Program-made: the position numbers and the translations under genes | Notes under the pieces: generated by a model | The model's input: the letters and a program-made list of their open reading frames with translations, nothing else | What the model was told of the DNA's origin: nothing | Databases searched by the model: none | Shown here: in pieces, positions 6,315 to 12,107 of the stretch | How the letters are laid out: each line of letters opens with the position of its first letter | How positions within the stretch are numbered: position 1 is the stretch's first letter | Virus record (IMG/VR): IMGVR_UViG_3300034374_000763 | Span: 1-31,870 of that record | Direction: 5' to 3' (one strand) | From: a virus | DNA length: 31,870 nucleotides

Positions 6315-6823
6315 AAAAATTTATCTTTTAATAATTGTTTAACTTTCTTGTAAGTGTTGTACAAAGAATAGTAACTTATTCCTGTGTTTCTTGATAATTC
6401 AGATATGCTAATCTCTCCATCTAAAAGCTCAAACACTTTTCTGTCATACCAATATAATTCCTCAAGAGTTTCCATTAATTCTTTGTGTAGTTTTTTGTAA
6501 TCAAATTGTGTTGGGTATCCTGATTCAAATATTTCATTGCTTTGGTTAAGATTGTAATTGTGTAACATTTCATCATCTATAAAATTAACCCTAGCCTCTT
6601 TTCTTTTTAAATCTATAAACAGACTTCTAAGTATTTTGTAGATATAGAAATAATTAACGCTATTGTCGTATTTTAAATCAACACCTTTTTCAATTAAATA
6701 AACCAACTTGACATACATCTCTTGCACTAAATCCTCCGCTGTATCTTTATTGCAACCAAATTCTTGTACAATTTTGCACCACTCTTTATGATTCTTATAT
6801 GCTTCTATAACTAAATCCATCAA
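6311..6823 (-). CDS. Phage sigma-70-like (ECF-sized) transcription factor
   Basis: 170 residues with the two-domain layout of a small sigma factor. Region 2: DTAEDLVQEMYVKLV (about 27-41) and NYFYIYKILRSLFIDLKRK (about 57-75), the helices that bind RNA polymerase and the -10 element. Region 4: RKVFELLDGEISISELSRNTGISYYSLYNTYKKVKQLL (about 129-166, in pieces), a helix-turn-helix for the -35 element. No region 1 or 3. It would redirect host RNA polymerase to phage promoters. Four identical-geometry motifs at late-block starts are candidate targets. It lies in the early/middle block, overlapping both neighbours by 4 nt. Confidence 0.8.
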   Translation of the reverse strand: MMDLVIEAYKNHKEWCKIVQEFGCNKDTAEDLVQEMYVKLVYLIEKGVDLKYDNSVNYFYIYKILRSLFIDLKRKEARVNFIDDEMLHNYNLNQSNEIFESGYPTQFDYKKLHKELMETLEELYWYDRKVFELLDGEISISELSRNTGISYYSLYNTYKKVKQLLKDKFL

Positions 6824-7008
6824 ATAATTGTTATATGAATCCCAAAAAATAAAAACATTAGAGTAATCTGTTGGAAATATTCATCTTCTTCTACTGGCTC
6901 GCTATCAGGTTCTAAATTAGGGTCATAGTATAACAATCCTAAACTAAGTCCGTAAATAGGAATAAGCTGTATGCTGATTTGCTTATCGCCAAAGAAAAAG
7001 TGCATCAT
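6820..7008 (-). CDS. Small membrane-associated protein, 62 aa
   Basis: Starts MMHFFFGDKQISIQLIPIYG, has an acidic middle (DPNLEPDSEPVEEDEYF) and a hydrophobic C-terminus (LMFLFFGIHITII). It overlaps helicase (4 nt) and sigma-like (4 nt) genes, so it is coexpressed with both. I recall similar small proteins in Flavobacteriia phages; role unknown. Confidence 0.65.
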   Translation of the reverse strand: MMHFFFGDKQISIQLIPIYGLSLGLLYYDPNLEPDSEPVEEDEYFQQITLMFLFFGIHITII

Positions 7009-7904
7009 ATTTTACCTATTGCTTTGTGTAACATATTCTCTCCATTAATAGTAAACCCTACATTATTAATTACAGAGCGCATCCTAATTGGGCTATCTAT
7101 GCTTGTAGGTCTACCATTTACATCTATATCTTTTATTTTTCTAACGTGTATCATAGAATACATCCAATCAGTTGGGCTACTTGTATAACGATGGCATACT
7201 AAAAAAGAATCAGAGCGGTTAAGGTGCTTGCCCCCTCCTTCAGCATCACTACCCCAAGGGGCTATAGGATGTCCTGAATATTCGTGATTGGCAGGATGTA
7301 ACTTCCTAAGTGCTTCTGTAGCTGCGTGCATACATAACATAATTGTTACATCATTTGTTTTGCAGAACACTCTAAAAGCAGAAGATGCTTCATAGTCGTA
7401 ATCGTGTTTGCTGATTCCTTTAAGCTCTGATTTATCTATCATAAGCGAATTGTAAGGGTCTATCATAAAGCCTTGATAATCCCACGCTTTTTTTATATCC
7501 TGTCCTAATTTTAATAATTGCTTATAATTATATAACGAATTTGGGTCTATAATTTTAAAATGATTGTTTATCCATTCAGCTCTTTTGTTTAAATCTTCAT
7601 CATTTATTTTGTTAATTGGCAATCCTTCTAGGAACTCAATCAACTTTCTAATCAAGGTATGAGCTTCATTCTCGCTAGAATATATTAGCCATTTTATTTT
7701 ATGTTTAACAGAATATAAAAGCATTAAATATAAAATTGTCGTAGTCTTTCCTACGTTGCTATGCCCTAAGACAATATTGTATTGCCCTAAAGAAAGTTTA
7801 AAATATTCGTCAAAATCAGGAATACCTAGCGTATAGGCTTCTCTTATTTCTCCTTTTCTAATCTTATTAAGTTTCTCAATTTGGTCTTTAATGTTTAATA
7901 TCAT
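7005..7904 (-). CDS. RecA-fold ATPase / DnaB-like replicative helicase
   Basis: 299 residues. GQYNIVLGHSNVGKTT (40-55) is a Walker A of the DnaB/KaiC type; a hydrophobic strand ending GFMIDPYNSLM (about 140-150) fits Walker B, and VTIMLCMHA (about 191-199) fits the following sensor strand. There is no N-terminal primase or DnaB N-domain, so it is a helicase core only. No separate primase was recognised; the host may supply one. It starts 31 nt after a strong terminator. A weak host-type promoter (TTTG at 7937-7934, 17 nt, TAACTTAG at 7916-7909) may restart transcription. Confidence 0.85.
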   Translation of the reverse strand: MILNIKDQIEKLNKIRKGEIREAYTLGIPDFDEYFKLSLGQYNIVLGHSNVGKTTTILYLMLLYSVKHKIKWLIYSSENEAHTLIRKLIEFLEGLPINKINDEDLNKRAEWINNHFKIIDPNSLYNYKQLLKLGQDIKKAWDYQGFMIDPYNSLMIDKSELKGISKHDYDYEASSAFRVFCKTNDVTIMLCMHAATEALRKLHPANHEYSGHPIAPWGSDAEGGGKHLNRSDSFLVCHRYTSSPTDWMYSMIHVRKIKDIDVNGRPTSIDSPIRMRSVINNVGFTINGENMLHKAIGKI

Positions 7905-7934
7905 AATACTAAGTTATAAAAAAAATAATTATAC

Positions 7935-7959
7935 AAAAAAAAGGGGGCTATTGCCCCCC
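7935..7959 (-). terminator. Intrinsic terminator between ssDNA-binding genes and helicase
   Basis: Minus-strand RNA: perfect 6-bp GC stem GGGGGC / GCCCCC with AAUA loop followed by U8. It starts 4 nt after the stop of 7964-8260. Probably partial, to lower helicase expression relative to the ssDNA-binding proteins upstream. Confidence 0.9.
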
Positions 7960-7963
7960 AATC

Positions 7964-8260
7964 TTAGAATGGTAAATCTGCTTCCTGTCTGTCAGGAGAA
8001 TGTTCTGCTGATGTCACTTGCTTTTCTTTTTTCCAAGTATTTATTTCAGCATATAGTTTTCCTGAACTTCCTCTCTTGATATCAATATTTAATCTTCCTT
8101 CATTCTCTGCTGCTAACTCTTTGTTTTTAATTAAAGTCTTAGCAAACTCATCCACCTTAACTGATAATCTCATTGGTAACCAATCCTTTTCTGTGGGAAA
8201 TGCAAATAATCCATCTGCAAATAATTTTTCTGTCTTATCCATTGTATACGTAATTTTCAA
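7964..8260 (-). CDS. ssDNA-binding-like protein with SSB-type acidic tip
   Basis: 98 residues ending READLPF. This resembles the acidic DxDxPF tip by which bacterial SSB recruits repair and replication proteins. The body is beta-rich and basic (LNIDIKRGSSGKLYAEINTW), consistent with a small OB-fold-like DNA binder but not a canonical SSB. Its 5' end overlaps the upstream gene by 26 nt, and it precedes a strong terminator, as expected for an abundant protein. Function inferred from the tip and context. Confidence 0.6.
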   Translation of the reverse strand: MKITYTMDKTEKLFADGLFAFPTEKDWLPMRLSVKVDEFAKTLIKNKELAAENEGRLNIDIKRGSSGKLYAEINTWKKEKQVTSAEHSPDRQEADLPF

Positions 8261-8597
8261 AAATTCTAGCTGTTTCTATAATTTGTTGCTCATCCCAGTT
8301 GCCACCTCTTGAATATAAATCTGTGGCTCTGTTCAAGGAGCTTTGTCTAATAATGTAACGCTGTACATCATCTTTAGGCTGACCACCCTGTTGAGGTTGC
8401 TCATAAACTAGCTTACCTGTTTGGTATTGGTCGTTCTTTTCGTAGGTTACAACATCTCCTACTTTCTTTTTAAATTCTCCTGTTGCTAAAAAGCCAAGAG
8501 AATCTCCATTAGCAAAACTAACTTGATACTTGTTAAATGTTCGCTGTCCATTGTTCCACGTTCCTTTTGGCTCTATGTGGGTAATTTTACTCTGCAT
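8235..8597 (-). CDS. Putative ssDNA-binding (OB-fold-like) replication protein
   Basis: 120 residues. The N-terminal half (GTWNNGQRTFNKYQVSFANG, then VGDVVTYEKNDQY) looks like a small beta-barrel; the C-terminal half has a helical RQSSLNRATDLY motif and ETARIFENYVYNG. I associate the RQSSLNRA-type helical tail with phage ssDNA-binding proteins, from memory. It overlaps the preceding 39-aa gene by 11 nt and the next by 26 nt. Confidence 0.6.
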   Translation of the reverse strand: MQSKITHIEPKGTWNNGQRTFNKYQVSFANGDSLGFLATGEFKKKVGDVVTYEKNDQYQTGKLVYEQPQQGGQPKDDVQRYIIRQSSLNRATDLYSRGGNWDEQQIIETARIFENYVYNG

Positions 8598-8706
8598 AAT
8601 AATTGTTTTGATTAATTTCTAACTTTGCCTCTAGTTCGGCAACTTTGTTCTCTAGTGCTTCAATTCTAGTTACATAAAGTCTGAGCAAATCTTCAATGTA
8701 AGTCAT
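8587..8706 (-). CDS. Small coiled-coil protein, 39 aa
   Basis: MTYIEDLLRLYVTRIEALEN continues as KVAELEAKLEINQNN with Leu/Ile/Val at heptad positions, a short coiled coil that should oligomerise. Stop overlaps the start of the ssDNA-binding-like gene; it starts 6 nt after the upstream gene. Role unknown. Confidence 0.6.
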   Translation of the reverse strand: MTYIEDLLRLYVTRIEALENKVAELEAKLEINQNNYYAE

Positions 8707-8712
8707 TTCTAA

Positions 8713-8928
8713 CTATTTTAATCTTGATTTGTTAGACTCTGAATATTGGTTTATAAGAGTTTTAATCATAGGCGTAATAAGTTTTAAAGTCTCTTCTGTA
8801 GTTTGTTTAATAAACTCTTCATAACGTCTATCAAACTCTTCTTTACAAGCCTTACGATAAGCATCTAGTAATTCAGGATTTTGTACAGCATCCAGCAACT
8901 GTTCATTGGTGTAATATTTAATATCCAT
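8713..8928 (-). CDS. Hypothetical acidic-basic helical protein, 71 aa
   Basis: The start is set at MDIKYYTNEQLL because a host-type promoter (8946-8974) lies just upstream; a longer frame to 8973 would begin inside that promoter. The protein is mostly helical (RKACKEEFDRRYEEFIKQ). It is the first gene of the 8928-to-7964 unit that carries the ssDNA-binding-like genes. No domain recognised. Confidence 0.65.
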   Translation of the reverse strand: MDIKYYTNEQLLDAVQNPELLDAYRKACKEEFDRRYEEFIKQTTEETLKLITPMIKTLINQYSESNKSRLK

Positions 8929-8945
8929 AATACTATTATTTTTAA

Positions 8946-8974
8946 CAAATATAAATAAATATTTTAAAAACAAA
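8946..8974 (-). promoter_or_regulatory. Host-type (Bacteroidetes) promoter upstream of 8713-8928
   Basis: Minus strand: TTTG (8974-8971), 17 nt, TATATTTG (8953-8946), then 17 nt to the ATG at 8928. The -33 box merges with the T-run of the terminator just upstream. The stretch around the -7 box is the same as in the 4899-4929 promoter. Confidence 0.8.
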
Positions 8975-9011
8975 AAAAAAGAGGCAGAAATTTTTTAAAA
9001 CCTCCACCTCT
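8972..9011 (-). terminator. Intrinsic terminator after the NinG-like gene
   Basis: Minus-strand RNA stem AGAGGUGGAG pairing with UUCUGCCUCU (10 pairs, several G-U) around a U/A-rich loop, followed by U9. It ends the 9684-9054 unit. Confidence 0.75.
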
Positions 9012-9053
9012 CTTAACAAGTATTATGATATACAGGGCAAATATAGTCAATTC

Positions 9054-9443
9054 TTAGGACACTCCCATCTTTTTTAATTCTTTTTGGTAGTGTTCAATCA
9101 TTTCTTGTAAATCATCAACAGAGAACTTTACAATCTCTTTACTTAGCATATACATCTTTTCTGCTGTTTTTTTTCCTAAACGCTTGCCCATCTCATATTG
9201 CATCCCCTGCTTCATAATATTACAGCTATAGCATTGGGGTCGACAGTTATCTTCTTGCCATCTGGTACTCATATGCTTTCTTGACATAAAGTGCCCGTTC
9301 TGAATATTCTTAACAGGGTATACCCTATCACAAGTGAAGCACTTTACCATTCCTTGTTTGTTAGCGTACTTGTTTCTAATGTACTGAGAAAAAATAATAT
9401 CCAGCTTTTTAACAAGTTTAGATTTAATTGGCTTCTTCGACAC
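9054..9443 (-). CDS. ninG: NinG/Rap-like recombination endonuclease
   Basis: 129 residues. Zinc-type cysteines CFTC (35-38) and CRPQCYSC (67-74) flank NGHFMSRKHMSTRW (49-62), the HNH-like region of lambda NinG (Rap), a structure-specific nuclease that helps RecBCD-independent phage recombination. Lambda NinG is about 200 residues, so this is a short version keeping the core. It overlaps the upstream gene by 20 nt and is followed by a terminator. Confidence 0.8.
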   Translation of the reverse strand: MSKKPIKSKLVKKLDIIFSQYIRNKYANKQGMVKCFTCDRVYPVKNIQNGHFMSRKHMSTRWQEDNCRPQCYSCNIMKQGMQYEMGKRLGKKTAEKMYMLSKEIVKFSVDDLQEMIEHYQKELKKMGVS

Positions 9444-9684
9444 TTGTCATATCTTTTTCATTCATATGCGCCTCTAAAATATACCCATCTATTGGACTTA
9501 TGGAAGTTATAGCCTTGTATATTTTCTTGCTTATAGCTTTGACCTCAGCTTTTTCTTTTTTAGTTGAGTCGATTCCTAGATTCGTGTACATATAACTATC
9601 AATCATTAGCAGCTCATCTACTTTCTTTTTAATGCTCCAAGTCTTATAGCCTGATATCTTTCTAATTTTTTCTAGTATATCCAT
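9424..9684 (-). CDS. Hypothetical protein, first early gene, 86 aa
   Basis: Helical protein starting MDILEKIRKISGYKTWSIKK; no domain recognised. It is the first gene after the repeat-rich gap 9685-9941 and so may start the early transcription unit. Its upstream sequence contains TGCAAA then 15 nt then GTTATG, a partial match to the late motif in which the box merges with the start codon; this is probably not the same signal. It might be an early regulator, from position only. Confidence 0.65.
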   Translation of the reverse strand: MDILEKIRKISGYKTWSIKKKVDELLMIDSYMYTNLGIDSTKKEKAEVKAISKKIYKAITSISPIDGYILEAHMNEKDMTSVEEAN

Positions 9685-9747
9685 AACTTTTTTTCTTTTT
9701 TATTTGCAAGTTATAAATTTTTTTTTATTTTTTCTATATATAGCTAC

Positions 9748-9930
9748 TTCTTAGTAACATAGAGTAACATCTTAGAGTAACACTAAGAATAACTATAACT
9801 ATAAACTAGCTACTCTAAGAGTATATTCTAAGAATAGCTAGTCAATAATTAAAATAGAGCGATTTAAGAGGCTTTTATCAAGCTAGGTATATCTACATAC
9901 CATAAACAACTAAAAGTTGCTCTAAGAGTC
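9748..9930. repeat. Palindrome and direct-repeat cluster (operator or origin candidate)
   Basis: The 257-base gap 9685-9941 has no convincing gene. It contains two adjacent 13-base palindromes with the same core, TACTCTAAGAGTA (9811-9823) and TATTCTAAGAATA (9824-9836), a third partial copy CTCTAAGAG (9920-9928), a divergent TCTTAG/CTAAGA inverted pair (9770-9788), and three AGTAAC direct repeats at 9753, 9763 and 9776. The gap separates lysis genes from early genes. Such arrays bind repressors or replication initiators. Confidence 0.65.
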
Positions 9931-9941
9931 TAAAAAGTGGC

Positions 9942-10358
9942 TTATTTGTGATGTTTGTTGCCTATTATCTTCTCTGCACCTCTACTACCAAAATATCCTA
10001 TAAATACAATTTGAAGTAATTCTTTGACAGTTTCTAGCTCATCTAGCTGCATTGCCCAGCCCACTACAAAAGAAGCTGTAAGGAAAGCAAGTGTTAGTGG
10101 TCTAACGTTTTGTGCAAGCCAGCTCCCACTTCTTGAATCAGCTACCCATCTTTTAGTTATGCCATCTATTTCTGTTCGTTCTAGTTCTAGTTTAGCTAAT
10201 GCGATGTCTTTATCCTCAGCGGTCATATCTGAGTTGCCTATGATAGCTTCTATGACTGACCCTATAGGAGTATCTTCTGCTAATTTTCCTACTACTCTAG
10301 GAATTTTTTGCATTAAGAATTGTCCTACTTGAGTATCCTTAAACTTCTTTTTTTTCAT
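9942..10358 (-). CDS. Holin, 3-TM/GTA-type
   Basis: 138 residues. A charged N-terminal half (MTAEDKDIALAKLELERTE, about 65-83) is followed by SGSWLAQNVRPLTLAFLTA and hydrophobic segments (about 108-125 and 128-145 region, ending GYFGSRGAEKIIG), matching the 3TM holin family of gene-transfer-agent type. It would form the membrane lesion that releases the endolysin. Adjacent to and overlapping (20 nt) the peptidase gene, as in a lysis cassette. It is the last gene of the late transcription unit. Confidence 0.8.
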   Translation of the reverse strand: MKKKKFKDTQVGQFLMQKIPRVVGKLAEDTPIGSVIEAIIGNSDMTAEDKDIALAKLELERTEIDGITKRWVADSRSGSWLAQNVRPLTLAFLTASFVVGWAMQLDELETVKELLQIVFIGYFGSRGAEKIIGNKHHK

Positions 10359-10812
10359 AGGGTTGATAGTGCGTTTGATTGTTAATCTTAACTGCTCTTA
10401 AAACTCTTTGTCTGTTCTCTCTATCAGGATAGTAAGAAACGTGAACCCAATCTGGATTCTTGTCTGTGCCAAATTCCCATATCAAAGTGTCAAACTCTAA
10501 GTTGTCTTTGATGTAATGAAACATCTGAGCGTTTTTCTTTTTTCCTAGCGTGTCATCAAAATCTATAGCACTTCCATCCATATGCGCTGAATTTTTTGCT
10601 CCAAACACATTGTTCAAAGCTCTACTTCTAAAAAAGCTAGTAATCTTAATCGGAGCTGCTGCCCATTCTCTAAGTGGCTCAAATACATTCTCGGCTATAG
10701 CCTGCATATTGGCTAACTGAGATTCGTTTGGAATATTCTCAATATTTAAGCGTGTTGCAGTATTTGAATACGTTGCTTCTTTATAAGATATGTGTTCACT
10801 AATCTTCTTCAT
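10339..10812 (-). CDS. Endolysin, M15-type peptidase
   Basis: 157 residues. SAHMDGSAIDFD (75-86) and DWVHVSYY (121-128) give the zinc ligands His77, Asp84 and His124 of M15 D,D/L,D-peptidases; Glu113 in IWEFGT fits the catalytic base. No signal peptide and no separate cell-wall binding domain, so it should depend on the holin for export. It cuts peptide cross-links in peptidoglycan. Overlaps the holin and the next gene by about 14-20 nt. Confidence 0.85.
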   Translation of the reverse strand: MKKISEHISYKEATYSNTATRLNIENIPNESQLANMQAIAENVFEPLREWAAAPIKITSFFRSRALNNVFGAKNSAHMDGSAIDFDDTLGKKKNAQMFHYIKDNLEFDTLIWEFGTDKNPDWVHVSYYPDRENRQRVLRAVKINNQTHYQPYEKKEV

Positions 10813-11092
10813 TCTTTCTTCCTTTTCTTGCTTTTCCTGCTACAGCTTTAGGCACATCTCCTAATTGATTGCCCACTTCTTTAATAGCATTAGAAACGTC
10901 TTTAAGTTCTTCTCCTACTCTGTCAACTCTAAAAGCTACATCCTTTTTTAAGTTTTCAAATTTAGTTTCAAGAACATCAGGAATCATATTGTTATTCTTA
11001 TCTTCTGTCAATCCTTTTCTAGTTAACCATATTGCTGCTACATTAACAAAAAGTACCGCTAACACAACACCAAGTAAAATGTATAAAATCAT
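10799..11092 (-). CDS. Membrane-anchored coiled-coil protein, lysis block
   Basis: 97 residues. An N-terminal hydrophobic segment (ILYILLGVVLAVLFVNVAAI, residues 2-21) is followed by a helical domain (FENLKKDVAFRVDRVGEELK) and a basic C-terminus. Position beside the endolysin and the shape resemble an inner-membrane spanin-like or accessory holin protein, but no spanin family is recognised. Confidence 0.65.
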   Translation of the reverse strand: MILYILLGVVLAVLFVNVAAIWLTRKGLTEDKNNNMIPDVLETKFENLKKDVAFRVDRVGEELKDVSNAIKEVGNQLGDVPKAVAGKARKGRKNEED

Positions 11093-11117
11093 ATTTTTTA
11101 TTTAAAGTTACAAATTT

Positions 11118-11405
11118 CTATCTAATCTTATCCCTTTCTCTTTGAAGATACTCTATGTCCTTCATAAAAGCACGAGTTTCTATTTCTAATGTTTTAACTT
11201 GATTCTCTAAAGTTCTCTGAGCTTTCCAAGTATATTCTTTCTCATTGTACTTTAACTTAGTTATATCAGAACTGTTTGTTTCAATCTTTGCACTTAATGT
11301 ATAATAAGAACCCACTATTGAAGCGAACATAGCCAATAAGGTTATTATTTGAGGTAAACTAATAGAAAGGTCTGCTTTCTTATCTCCGTTTAAATCTATA
11401 TTCAT
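11118..11405 (-). CDS. Single-TM coiled-coil protein, lysis block
   Basis: 95 residues: N-terminal MNIDLNGDKKADLSISLPQI, one hydrophobic segment (about 19-38), then a long coiled coil ending YLQRERDKIR. ATGA overlap with the next upstream small gene. This architecture fits a holin accessory or i-spanin-like protein; the exact role is uncertain. Confidence 0.65.
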   Translation of the reverse strand: MNIDLNGDKKADLSISLPQIITLLAMFASIVGSYYTLSAKIETNSSDITKLKYNEKEYTWKAQRTLENQVKTLEIETRAFMKDIEYLQRERDKIR

Positions 11406-11542
11406 TTTAGTTTCTTACTTATTGAGATTACTGTGTACCCTATTGCTAAGACAAGGGAAATCGTCTGAAGATAGGGATTAATCTCTGTTATTGATAATGC
11501 TAATGCTATTGCGTTGAATCCGTATATCTTCAAATTTTCCAT
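11402..11542 (-). CDS. Small membrane protein, 46 aa
   Basis: MENLKIYGFNAIALALSITE followed by a second hydrophobic stretch (TISLVLAIGYTVISI) and a KKLK end: two short membrane segments. Its TGA overlaps the start of 11118-11405 as ATGA, and it starts 3 nt after the upstream gene's stop, so it fits the lysis operon. Possibly a second holin or antiholin. Confidence 0.65.
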   Translation of the reverse strand: MENLKIYGFNAIALALSITEINPYLQTISLVLAIGYTVISISKKLK

Positions 11543-11545
11543 AAT

Positions 11546-11755
11546 TTATTCTTCTATTTTTTCTAATGCTTCTTTTAAAGCCCTAACAAAAGCATCTTTA
11601 CCAAAAGCTAACTGCTGCAAGTTAAACTCACTAGACTGTATCTTACGTTGCAAGTCTGAGATATGATTAACTATAGTTTGTTGCTCTGCAGTTAAATCTT
11701 CATAGAAATACTCTTTGTCATCAATAGTAATTGGGGTCTTTTTTTCTTTTGCCAT
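11546..11755 (-). CDS. Small helical protein, 69 aa
   Basis: Begins MAKEKKTPITIDDKEYFYED, followed by a coiled-coil-like region (QQTIVNHISDLQRKIQSSEF). Located between the fibre-associated genes and lysis genes. Similar short proteins with a DKEY-x(3)-DL start and a helical hairpin are common in phage tail/lysis regions; no defined function. Confidence 0.6.
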   Translation of the reverse strand: MAKEKKTPITIDDKEYFYEDLTAEQQTIVNHISDLQRKIQSSEFNLQQLAFGKDAFVRALKEALEKIEE

Positions 11756-11780
11756 TTTACTTAAATTTAAAAATTAATAA

Positions 11781-12104
11781 TTATTCTGCGCCTATTGTTT
11801 TGGTAACCACACTAGGGTTTACCAGTTCAGCTATCTGCGCATCGATAGCATCTTTTTTAGCTTGTACTTCTTCTTCTCCCATTGCAGCTTCTACCCAACC
11901 ATTGATTTGCTCTTCGGTAATATCTGCAAAGGATGTGAAGCTAGAAAGGTCTGTAGTGTCTAAAGCAATAGTTCCATAGGTACTCCCTACGTTACCATCT
12001 GTGTCCTCTCCTGTTAATCTCCAATGTACATTAAAGATTACATCTGTGTTACCCTCTAGTGAAGGATAAGTGTCTACTGTTTTGTTGTTCCAAGTGTAAG
12101 TCAT
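11781..12104 (-). CDS. Small protein after the tail fibre, 107 aa
   Basis: N-terminal beta segment (MTYTWNNKTVDTYP, then VIFNVHWRLTGEDTDGN) and a helical C-terminus (EEQINGWVEAAMGEEEVQ). It starts 3 nt after the fibre stop in an (ATTT)n leader. The composition fits a small tail-fibre-associated or virion accessory protein; no confident family. Confidence 0.6.
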   Translation of the reverse strand: MTYTWNNKTVDTYPSLEGNTDVIFNVHWRLTGEDTDGNVGSTYGTIALDTTDLSSFTSFADITEEQINGWVEAAMGEEEVQAKKDAIDAQIAELVNPSVVTKTIGAE

Positions 12105-12107
12105 TAT

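Noticed and set aside
7523-7558. Fifth copy of the late motif (TTAAAA, 15 nt, CGTTATATA) inside the helicase gene
   Set aside because: Box spacing matches, but it is inside coding sequence, the first box is weak and the position equivalent to the start codon reads ATA, so it does not open a gene.
9038-9045. TATATTTG -7 box between the NinG-like gene and terminator
   Set aside because: No TTTG -33 box at a suitable distance, and any transcript would meet a terminator within 30-60 nt.
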